Shown: positions 57,687-64,000 of the stretch, one piece after another
Layout: each line of letters begins with the position of its first letter
How positions within the stretch are numbered: position 1 is the stretch's first letter
NCBI RefSeq assembly: GCF_004403465.1
Contig: NZ_SOGQ01000050.1
Coordinates: 31,848-95,847 of the forward strand
DNA: 64,000 bases
Direction: 5' to 3'
Origin: Cryobacterium sinapicolor
GTDB taxonomy: Bacteria > Actinomycetota > Actinomycetes > Actinomycetales > Microbacteriaceae
Position numbers and translations under genes: made by a program
Notes under the pieces: generated by a model
The model's input: the letters and a program-made list of their open reading frames with translations, nothing else
Told to the model about the DNA's origin: nothing
Database searches by the model: none

Positions 57687-58286
57687 CTACTTCTTGTTCA
57701 CTGAGTCATCGGTGCCGCCGCCGCCGATTACCTCCGACGCGGAGCCGCGCAGGTGGTCGACGAAACCATATGCCACGGCCTCGTCGGCGGTGAACCAGTT
57801 GTCGCGGTCGTTGTCGATGAGGATCTGCTCGACCGACTTGCCGGTCTGCTCGGCCGTGAGTTCGGCCATCCGCTTCTTCATGTCCAGGATGACCTTGGCC
57901 TGGGTCTGGATGTCGGCGGCAGTGCCACCGAATCCGCCGGACGGCTGGTGCAGCAGGACGCGGGCGTTGGGGGTGATGTACCGCTTGCCCTTGGTTCCGG
58001 AGGACAACAGGAACTGCCCCATCGAGGCAGCGAGTCCGATGCCGACGGTGACGATGTCGTTCGGTACGAACCTCATCGTGTCGTAGATGGCCATGCCCGC
58101 CGTGATCGAGCCGCCGGGCGAGTTGACGTACAGGAAAATGTCCTTCTCCGAGTCCTCTGCAGCCAGCAGCAGGATCTTGGCACAAATCTCGTTGGCGTTC
58201 TCGTCCCGGACCTCTGAACCCAGCCAGATGATGCGGTCTTTCAGCAGTCGGTCAAAAACGCCGGGTGTGGGTGTCATATCGGCCAT
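57687..58286 (-). CDS. clpP1: ATP-dependent Clp protease proteolytic subunit 1
   Basis: 199 residues. Triad regions: Ser in [16 protein letters not shown] (near 88), His in VLLHQPSGG (near 113), Asp in [14 protein letters not shown] (near 162). [22 protein letters not shown] is conserved. First gene of clpP1-clpP2, downstream of tig but separated from it by repeat element C and a terminator. Confidence 0.96.
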   Translation of the reverse strand: MADMTPTPGVFDRLLKDRIIWLGSEVRDENANEICAKILLLAAEDSEKDIFLYVNSPGGSITAGMAIYDTMRFVPNDIVTVGIGLAASMGQFLLSSGTKGKRYITPNARVLLHQPSGGFGGTAADIQTQAKVILDMKKRMAELTAEQTGKSVEQILIDNDRDNWFTADEAVAYGFVDHLRGSASEVIGGGGTDDSVNKK

Positions 58287-58426
58287 GTCGCGCTCCGTTT
58301 CACTTGTCGCTTCAGAATGAATCTATAGGAGCCAACGCTCCGGAACGGCTGTGTTCGCCCTCGGCAGATAACACGCCACCCGGCGCCGCCCTGGTGCGCC
58401 CCGCGCATCCGTCGCTCCGAGCGACT

Positions 58427-58496
58427 TCGACGGAGATTTTGCCCTCCAGGCCCGAAAACCGAGCACAACGGCCCAAAACCGGAAAATCTCCGTCGA
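58427..58496. repeat. Palindromic element, copy C
   Basis: A 70-bp unit with perfect 14-bp ends TCGACGGAGATTTT (58427-58440) and AAAATCTCCGTCGA (58483-58496); the right side extends to GTTCAGGG as in copy B. It lies in the 306-bp gap between tig and clpP1. That gap also holds the tig terminator and presumably the clpP1 promoter near 58320-58360; nothing else was seen. Confidence 0.85.
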
Positions 58497-58535
58497 CTTC
58501 GTTCAGGGCCGTGGAGGGGAGGGCACAAATGCGAA

Positions 58536-58566
58536 ACGGGCCGGATGTCTGTGACATCCGGCCCGT
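58536..58566 (-). terminator. Rho-independent-like terminator of tig
   Basis: ACGGGCCGGATGTC (58536-58549) pairs perfectly with GACATCCGGCCCGT (58553-58566) around a 3-nt loop. On the leftward strand it is followed by TTTCGCATTTGTG. It lies 26 bp past the tig stop. Confidence 0.8.
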
Positions 58567-58592
58567 CGGCTCGCGTGAGCGACGCGGTGGTG

Positions 58593-60083
58593 CTACTTCT
58601 TGGCTGCGGCAGCCTTCTTCTTCGCAGCGGCGGCCTTGGCCTTGGCGGCCTTCTCGGCCTTGGCCTTGGCGGCCTTCTCGGCCTTGGCCTCGGCGGCCTT
58701 GATGGCCTCAACCTCGGCGTCGACCTCGGCCTCGACCTCGGCGGCGTCGGAGTCGTCTTCCGCGATCTCGTCGTCGTCCTCGTCGGACGCCACGTCGGAC
58801 GCCTCGTCGGCGATCGCGACGAACTCGGACAGGTCGACGGAGTCGCCGTTGGAGTCGACGACCTCGGCCTTGCCCAGGGCGATGGCGAGGGCCTTGTTGC
58901 GGGCGACCTCGGCCACCATCGACGGGATCTGACCGTTGCCGCTCAACGCCTGGACGAATTCGCTCGGGTCCATGCCGTACTGGGCTGCACCCTGGATCAG
59001 GTACTGGGTGAGCTCGTCCTGGCTGACCTGGACCTTCTCCGCTTCGGCGATGGTGTCGAGCAGGATCTGCTGACGGAAGGTCTTCTCGCTGGCCTCGGTG
59101 ACCTCGGCGCGGTGCTCGGCGTCTTCGAGGCGGTTCTCGCCCTCGAGGTGGCGGCGAACCTCGTCCTCGATGATCGCGGCCGGGATCGGGACCTCGACTG
59201 ATTCGAGCAGCTGCTCGACGAGCTTCTCGCGGGCCTGGGTGCCCTGGCCGAAGACCTTGGAGCGCTCGACCTGGCCCTTGAGGCTCTCGGTCAGCTCGGC
59301 GATGGTGTCGAATTCGCTGGCGATCTGCGCGAAGTCGTCGTCGGCGGTGGGAAGCTCGCGCTCCTTGACGGCGCCGACGGTGACGGTGATCTCGGCGGTC
59401 TCGCCCTCGTGGTCCCCACCCATCAGGTTGGAGTTGAAGGTGGTGGTCTCGCCGGCGCTGAGGGAGTCGAGCGCCTCGTCGATGCCGTCGATGAGGTCGC
59501 CGGAGCCGACCTCATAGGAGATGCCGGTGGCGTTGTCGACCTCGACGCCGCTGATGGCGGCGATCAGGTCGATCTGCACGAAGTCTCCCGTGGTGGCGGG
59601 GCGGTCGACGGTCACGAGCGTGCCGAAGCGGCTGCGCAGGTTGTCGAGCTCCTCGGCGACCTCTTCGTCGGACACCTCGACGGCGTCGACGGTGAGCTTC
59701 AGGCCGGAATAGTTCGGCATGTCGATCTCGGGGCGCACGTCGACCTCGATGGCCAGCTCCAGATCTCCGGAGAAGTCCTTGTCGCTGGGCCAGGCGACGA
59801 TGTCGGCCTCGGGGCGGCCCAACGGGCGCAGCTTGTGCTCGGTCACGGCCGAGCGGTAGAAACCGTCGAGGCTCTCGTTGACCGCGTGCTCCAGCACGGC
59901 GGACTTGCCGACGCGCTGGTCGATGATGGCCGGCGGGACCTTGCCCTTGCGGAAGCCGGGAATGTTGATGTCCTCGGCGATGTGGCCGTAGGCGTGGGTG
60001 ATGCTGGGCTTCAACTCCTCGGGAGCCACCGAGATGGTGACCTTCGCGCGAGTGGGGCTCAGTTTTTCTACCGTGGACTTCAC
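58593..60083 (-). CDS. tig: Trigger factor
   Basis: 496 residues from GTG 60083 with AGGAG upstream. The ribosome-binding domain includes [16 protein letters not shown] (GFRxGxxP signature). The PPIase domain (about 150-240) has [14 protein letters not shown] and [18 protein letters not shown]. The chaperone domain follows. After about residue 425 there is an acidic stretch ([22 protein letters not shown]) and then an Ala/Lys tail of repeated AEKAAKAKA. The acidic and Ala/Lys tails are additions to the core fold. It binds nascent chains at the ribosome exit. Confidence 0.96.
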   Translation of the reverse strand: MKSTVEKLSPTRAKVTISVAPEELKPSITHAYGHIAEDINIPGFRKGKVPPAIIDQRVGKSAVLEHAVNESLDGFYRSAVTEHKLRPLGRPEADIVAWPSDKDFSGDLELAIEVDVRPEIDMPNYSGLKLTVDAVEVSDEEVAEELDNLRSRFGTLVTVDRPATTGDFVQIDLIAAISGVEVDNATGISYEVGSGDLIDGIDEALDSLSAGETTTFNSNLMGGDHEGETAEITVTVGAVKERELPTADDDFAQIASEFDTIAELTESLKGQVERSKVFGQGTQAREKLVEQLLESVEVPIPAAIIEDEVRRHLEGENRLEDAEHRAEVTEASEKTFRQQILLDTIAEAEKVQVSQDELTQYLIQGAAQYGMDPSEFVQALSGNGQIPSMVAEVARNKALAIALGKAEVVDSNGDSVDLSEFVAIADEASDVASDEDDDEIAEDDSDAAEVEAEVDAEVEAIKAAEAKAEKAAKAKAEKAAKAKAAAAKKKAAAAKK

Positions 60084-60123
60084 GTGGCAATCTCCTGTGT
60101 TCGACCGATGTTTAGGGGGGTGT

Positions 60124-60200
60124 TGGTCGGGGCGACAGGATTCGAACCTGCGACCTCTCGGCCCCAAACCGAGCGCTCTACCAAGCTGAGCTACGCCCCG
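60124..60200 (-). tRNA. tRNA-Pro (anticodon TGG)
   Basis: The leftward strand reads CGGGGCG, D-arm TAGCTCAGCTTGGTAGAG, anticodon arm CTCGG-TTTGGGG-CCGAG (anticodon TGG), T-arm with GGTTCGAATCC, acceptor CGCCCCG and discriminator A. CCA is encoded (60124-60126). It ends 40 bp upstream of tig. Confidence 0.95.
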
Positions 60201-60368
60201 GACAATATCTCAACCCGGTGGTGGCATCCGTTGGGGCGCAAAGTTCACGCAGTTCGCGGAATGACCTCGGTAAGTCTACTGCACGGCCCGGATGCCGCGG
60301 GCCGGGGCGTGCAGTCGGCGACCGTCAAGGTGTACTACGCTGTGTGAGTGCGCAGGAGACTGCGCCCA

Positions 60369-60442
60369 GGGGATGTAGCTCAATGGTAGAGCCTCAGTTT
60401 TCCAAACTGATGGCGCGGGTTCGATTCCCGTCATCCCCTCCA
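60369..60442 (+). tRNA. tRNA-Gly (anticodon TCC)
   Basis: GGGGATG, D-arm TAGCTCAATGGTAGAGC, anticodon arm TCAGT-TTTCCAA-ACTGA (anticodon TCC), T-arm GGTTCGATTCC, acceptor CATCCCC, discriminator T and encoded CCA. It reads GGA codons. Confidence 0.95.
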
Positions 60443-60487
60443 CGCCGGGCCCGCGACGGGCCGCCGCGCAGGCCGAGTTCCCACGGC

Positions 60488-61459
60488 TCAGCCGAGTCCC
60501 AGCCCGTTCAGGGTCGTGCGCAGCGTCGCCGCAGAGTGCTCGAACAGCTCCTGCTCCTTCTCGTTGAAGGGCACCTCGATCACGCGCGAGACTCCCTCGG
60601 CGTTGATCACGCTCGGGACTGACAGCGCCACGTTGCTGACGCCGCGGTAGTCCGTGAGCACCGAGCTGACCGGGAGAACCGCGCCCTCGTCGCGCAGCAC
60701 CGCCTCGACGATCCGGGCGCCGGAGAGCCCGATCGCATAGTTCGTGGCGCCCTTGCCGGCAATGACCGTGTACGCCGCGCTCTTCACGCTCTCGGTGATC
60801 GCGTCGAATTCGGCCTCCGAGAAGGGTTCCAGGCCTTGGGGCGAGATATCGTCCTGCACCCACTCGGCCAGGGAGATCGGGCCGATCCGGGCCTGGGACC
60901 AGAGCGGGAACTCCGAGTCGCCATGCTCGCCGACGATCACGGCGTGAACATTGGCGATCGCGACGCCGACCCGGTGCGCGAGCATCCAGCGCAGCCGGGA
61001 GGAGTCGAGCACCGTGCCCGAACCGAAGACGCGCGCGGCCGGGAGCCCGCTGAACTCACGGGCGGCGTAGGCCAGCACATCGCAGGGGTTGGTGACGAGC
61101 ATGTAGACGGCGTCCGGGGCCCGCTCGACCAGTCTGGGCATTAGTTCCCGCAGGATGCCGACGTTGACGCCCGCCATCTCCAGCCGTGACTGACCGGGGT
61201 GCTGCCTCGCCCCGGCCGTGATCACGACCATGTTCGCTCCGGCGATGGCGTCGAGGTCGCTGCCGCCGGCCACGCAGGAGGCCCCCGTGAACTGGGTGCC
61301 GTGGGCCAGGTCGAGAACCTCGGCCTCCACCTTGGGCCCATTGATGTCGTAGAGCACGACTTCCCGCGCGGACTGCCGGATCAGCGCGGCGTAGGCCAGG
61401 GACGACCCGACGGCCCCGGCTCCGATGATGGCCAGCTTGGAATTCGCGATCTCGCTCAT
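60488..61459 (-). CDS. ldh: L-lactate dehydrogenase
   Basis: 323 residues from ATG 61459. NAD-binding GAGAVGSSLA and Asp38 (VLYDINGPK) begin the Rossmann fold. Substrate Arg in GQSRLEMAG (Arg92), Asp152/His179 pair (VLDSSRLR; GEHGDSEFPLWS). It interconverts pyruvate and L-lactate with NADH, distinct from the membrane-linked D-lactate enzyme at 5.5 kb. It ends 45 bp from tRNA-Gly. Stand-alone gene; no regulator adjacent. Confidence 0.95.
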   Translation of the reverse strand: MSEIANSKLAIIGAGAVGSSLAYAALIRQSAREVVLYDINGPKVEAEVLDLAHGTQFTGASCVAGGSDLDAIAGANMVVITAGARQHPGQSRLEMAGVNVGILRELMPRLVERAPDAVYMLVTNPCDVLAYAAREFSGLPAARVFGSGTVLDSSRLRWMLAHRVGVAIANVHAVIVGEHGDSEFPLWSQARIGPISLAEWVQDDISPQGLEPFSEAEFDAITESVKSAAYTVIAGKGATNYAIGLSGARIVEAVLRDEGAVLPVSSVLTDYRGVSNVALSVPSVINAEGVSRVIEVPFNEKEQELFEHSAATLRTTLNGLGLG

Positions 61460-61517
61460 GAGCCAATTCTGCGCCCTGCCCGGTCCAGTTCCGGGCATCC
61501 GGATGCCCGCACGACGG

Positions 61518-62204
61518 TCAGTGTCGCAAAAAGGTGAGTACGGCCAGCACCCGGCGGTGGTCGGAACCCGAATCGTCGAGGCCCAGCTTCTGGAATATCG
61601 ACGTCACGTTCTTCTCGACCGCGCCGACGCCGATCACGAGCATCGCCGAGATGCTGGCGTTGGTGCGCCCCTCCGCCATCAGCCCGAGCACGTCGCGCTC
61701 GCGCGGCGTGAGAGCCGCGAGGGGGTCGGTGCGGCGGGCCAGCAGCTCACGCACAACCTGCGGGTCGAGCACGGTACCACCCGCGCTGATGCGGGTGACG
61801 GCGTCGCGCAGTTCGTCGAGCGACGCCACCCGGTCCTTGAGCAGGTAGCCCAGTCCCCCGTTGCCGGCGGCCAGCAGCTCATGCGCGTAGGTGCCCTCCA
61901 CATACTGACTGAGCAGCAGGATGCCCACCTTCGGCAGCCGGCGGCGCAGTTCCAACGCGGCCCGCACGCCCTCGTCGCGGAAGGTCGGCGGCATCCGCAC
62001 GTCGAGCACGGCAACGTCGGGCCGCCGGGCGTCGACCTCGGCGAGGAGGGAATCCGCGTCGCCGTAGGAGGCGACGGTCTCGAATCCCGCCTCATCGAAC
62101 AGCCGGATCAGTCCCTCCCGCAGCAGCACCGAGTCCTCGGCCAGCACGAGCCGCAGCGGTGGGGTGGGCGAAGCCGCGGGAGAGGCTGAGGCGAGGTCGG
62201 TCAT
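61518..62204 (-). CDS. NarL/LuxR-type response regulator
   Basis: 228 residues from ATG 62204. The receiver has the acidic pair LAEDSVLL, phospho-acceptor Asp68 (VAVLDVRMPP) and Lys in GYLLKDRV. The C-terminal LuxR helix-turn-helix reads LTPRERDVLGLMAEGRTNASISAMLVIGVGAVEKNVTSIFQKLGL. It starts 4 bp after the kinase stop, so the two are co-transcribed. Target genes are unknown. Confidence 0.93.
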   Translation of the reverse strand: MTDLASASPAASPTPPLRLVLAEDSVLLREGLIRLFDEAGFETVASYGDADSLLAEVDARRPDVAVLDVRMPPTFRDEGVRAALELRRRLPKVGILLLSQYVEGTYAHELLAAGNGGLGYLLKDRVASLDELRDAVTRISAGGTVLDPQVVRELLARRTDPLAALTPRERDVLGLMAEGRTNASISAMLVIGVGAVEKNVTSIFQKLGLDDSGSDHRRVLAVLTFLRH

Positions 62205-62208
62205 CCGT

Positions 62209-63702
62209 TCAGGATACGGCGACGGCACGGACCGGCACGGCCGCGGGCAGCGGGATGTGCGCCCCGATGGCCGTCGGTCCGCCATCGGGGCTCCGCACCG
62301 AGAGCACGCCGCGCAGCCCGCGCAGGCGTTCGTCGAGCCCCTGCAGGCCGTGCGCGTCGATCAGCCGGGCCCCGCCGACGCCGTCGTCGATCACCCAGAG
62401 GTCGAGCCAGGTGGTGCCGGCCGTTCCGGTGCTGCCGGTGCTGCCCTCGTCGGCCACTGGACGCAGGGCCAGGTGCAGACGGATGCCCGTGGCCCGCGCG
62501 TGCTTGGCGGCGTTGGTGAGCAGCTCCGCGGCCACGAAATACGCGCTGCGCTCGATCTCACTCGACAGCCGCAGCGCGGGGTCGACCTGCAACTCGAGGC
62601 GCACCGGAACCGTGCTGCGCGCGGCCAGGGACTCGAGGCCGGCGAGGAGGCCGCGGTCCTGCAGGATGGGCGGCACCAGCCCGCGGGACAGCGCCCGCAG
62701 CTCCTCGAGGGTGTCGTGCGCCTGTTCCCGGGCCTCCACGATCAGGGCGCGCGCAGCATCCGGGTCGGTCGTCAGCTTGCGCTCGGCGCTGGCGAGGTCC
62801 ATCTGCAGGCGCACCAGGCGCTGCTGCGGGCCATCGTGGATGTCCCGCTCCAGTCGCCGTAGGGACTGGTCCTCCGCGGCGACGGCCGCCCCGCGTGACG
62901 CGCTGAGGTCGGCGACCTCGCGCTGCAACGCCTCGGACCGCCAGGCGCCCAGCATGCCGCGCGCCGCGAACTGGTGCAGCAGGGTGAACGCGTGCGTGAT
63001 GTACGGCAGGGTCAGCAGGAAGAGGAGGCCCAGCGCGAGCTGGAAGAGGCTCTCGGCCAGGAGAGGGTCGATCGGAAGGGTGGTGCCCGGCAGCACCCAG
63101 CCGAGGATCACCTCGTGCAGCCAGACCCCGTCGGTGTCGGTCAGGAAGCGGCCCCAGAACCAGTAGCTGACGCCGCCGAGGCCCACCGAGAGCCAGACGA
63201 CGGTGACGGTCCAGCTGACGAGGCCGAGCACGACGTTCACCACCATGCCGTGCAGCAGGTAGAGCCAGTAGTGCCCGTTGACGAGCGGGCCGAGCAGGGC
63301 CCGGAGGGTGGTCGCCGGCTCGCCCGGCGTCTCCCATCGCGGCGGGGTGGTGGCGGGCTGGCCGGCCCAGCGCAGACGGACGAGTTCGACCAGTCCGATG
63401 CCGCGGGCGAGGTAGAGGGATGCCACCACGACCACGATCCCGACGACGACGGCGAGCAGACCCACTCCGGTGAAGAAGACGGTGCTCAGCACGGTGAGCG
63501 CGATCACGACCACCGGCAGGGTGAGCAGCAGGAAGAGCAGCTCCTGCGGCACGCGGCGCCAGAGCGCGCCGTAGGTGGTGCGGGTTCCATCGCCGTCCGA
63601 GCCGGTGGGCGCGGCGGCCGTGGGTGTGGCGGCCGTGGGTGTGGCGGCCGTCGGGTCGGTTCCCGTCTGTGCGGTGATGATGGCTCCGGTCGTTGTGGGC
63701 AT
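62209..63702 (-). CDS. Membrane sensor histidine kinase (HisKA_3 type)
   Basis: 497 residues from ATG 63702 with GGAGG upstream. The N-terminus is a Thr/Ala repeat (TAATPTAATPTAAAP). Five or so membrane helices form a sensor-type region (about 55-250). The dimer/phosphoacceptor helix has RDIHDGPQQRLVRLQMDL (His near 287). The ATPase part has AELLTNAAKHARAT (N-box) and DDGVGGA, GLQGLDERLRGLRG. It phosphorylates the next-gene regulator. Signal unknown; kinases of this kind often sense envelope stress. Confidence 0.92.
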   Translation of the reverse strand: MPTTTGAIITAQTGTDPTAATPTAATPTAAAPTGSDGDGTRTTYGALWRRVPQELLFLLLTLPVVVIALTVLSTVFFTGVGLLAVVVGIVVVVASLYLARGIGLVELVRLRWAGQPATTPPRWETPGEPATTLRALLGPLVNGHYWLYLLHGMVVNVVLGLVSWTVTVVWLSVGLGGVSYWFWGRFLTDTDGVWLHEVILGWVLPGTTLPIDPLLAESLFQLALGLLFLLTLPYITHAFTLLHQFAARGMLGAWRSEALQREVADLSASRGAAVAAEDQSLRRLERDIHDGPQQRLVRLQMDLASAERKLTTDPDAARALIVEAREQAHDTLEELRALSRGLVPPILQDRGLLAGLESLAARSTVPVRLELQVDPALRLSSEIERSAYFVAAELLTNAAKHARATGIRLHLALRPVADEGSTGSTGTAGTTWLDLWVIDDGVGGARLIDAHGLQGLDERLRGLRGVLSVRSPDGGPTAIGAHIPLPAAVPVRAVAVS

Positions 63703-63934
63703 GGTGTCCTCCAGTAAGTCTGTCGGTCCTCAGCCTGATCGCCGGGTCAGGCGGGACACATCCCGCTGGCAACCGCATTTCAGCGGGGGTAAACCCCCGG
63801 GGCTGGCGGCGCGCAACGGCGCACGGTCCGGGCCCCCGGCATCCGTCGCGACGTAAAACCGGAGAATTCTGCGACACGCCGCGTTTGCCAGCTGGGGTGA
63901 CCCGGTCTTTTCGGACGGGGTCCTCGGTTTCATT

Positions 63935-64000
63935 TTAGGCGGCGAGTGTGAGTTTGATGAGTCGTTCGGTGGGTGTTGAGTAGCCGAGGGTCTGGTGCAG
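63935..64000 (-). CDS. Transposase C-terminal end, continues past the right edge
   Basis: The leftward frame entering at 64000 reads LHQTLGYSTPTERLIKLTLAA and stops (TAA, 63935-63937). HQTLGYSTP is the C-terminal signature of DDE transposases of the IS3/IS481 type. Only 21 codons are visible, so the family and whether it is intact cannot be decided. A GACCCGGTC / GACGGGGTC hairpin lies just past the stop (63898-63921). The 232 bp up to the kinase start otherwise hold no gene. Confidence 0.65.
   Translation of the reverse strand: MHQTLGYSTPTERLIKLTLAA

Noticed and set aside
58354..58366. ClgR-box-like TTCGCCCTCGGCA before clpP1
   Set aside because: Right half mismatches the known ClgR pattern at several positions. 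Position is attractive but the sequence is too weak to annotate.

Overview
The window is a 64 kb piece of a high-GC actinobacterial chromosome. Gene order and content (rne-rplU-rpmA-obg-proB-proA-nadD-rsfS, tig-clpP1-clpP2-clpX, folC-ndk behind ileS, a translational T-box on ileS, DUF222/HNH genes) point to Microbacteriaceae, perhaps Cryobacterium or a close relative. The genus is inference from gene content and protein style. Most of the window is ordinary core chromosome. Mobile DNA is limited to small repeats, one DUF222/HNH gene and the end of a transposase at the right edge.

Layout. 1-1.7 kb: 5' end of a thiolase gene (leftward) and an LtrA membrane protein. 1.8-8.4 kb: a lactate-use locus, with an FCD-type GntR regulator divergent from a lactate permease and a FAD/Fe-S D-lactate dehydrogenase fusion. 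Two small genes follow gntR. 8.5-14.9 kb: leftward treX-treY-treZ operon making trehalose from glycogen. 15.1-16.8 kb: LLM-class oxidoreductase and a small membrane protein. 16.8-19.7 kb: anaerobic ribonucleotide reductase nrdD-nrdG behind paired NrdR-box-like sites. 19.7-20.8 kb: YchJ-like protein, DUF1653 protein, tRNA-Ala. 20.8-31.8 kb: long leftward housekeeping block from rne to rsfS, with two tandem proB copies. 32.1-34.5 kb: VKOR-family protein, a repeat patch and a DUF222/HNH nuclease gene between inverted repeats. 34.5-41.6 kb: cytochrome b-like protein, ndk, DUF4233 protein, folC, and ileS with its T-box leader. 41.5-47.6 kb: TetR regulator divergent from a five-component peptide ABC importer in four genes. 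47.8-54.9 kb: cation-efflux protein, valS, acetyltransferase, methyltransferase, M3 metallopeptidase. 54.9-60.1 kb: benE-like remnant, then the clpX/clpP2/clpP1/tig block. 60.1-64 kb: tRNA-Pro, tRNA-Gly, L-lactate dehydrogenase, a two-component system and a transposase 3' end.

How genes work together. The lactate permease and D-lactate dehydrogenase share a 1-bp stop/start overlap and lie behind two copies of an 11-bp motif exactly 42 bp apart. Fermentative ldh (60.5 kb) and class III NrdDG fit a facultative lifestyle. The Tre proteins are chained by overlapping start/stop codons. The Clp peptidase, unfoldase and trigger factor form one proteostasis block.

Most notable non-coding structure: (i) three copies of a 70-71 bp palindromic element with perfect 12-14 bp ends in three intergenic regions; (ii) a 9-mer, ACGGATGCC/GGCATCCGT, counted at least 19 times by eye, which appears to override normal codon choice; (iii) an ileS T-box whose Stem I is also the 3' coding end and stop codon of tetR; (iv) a lactate permease whose family N-terminus has ATC where a start codon is expected; (v) in-frame tandem repeats in folC, rne and a gene next to nadD. 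No CRISPR array, prophage or defence island was seen.
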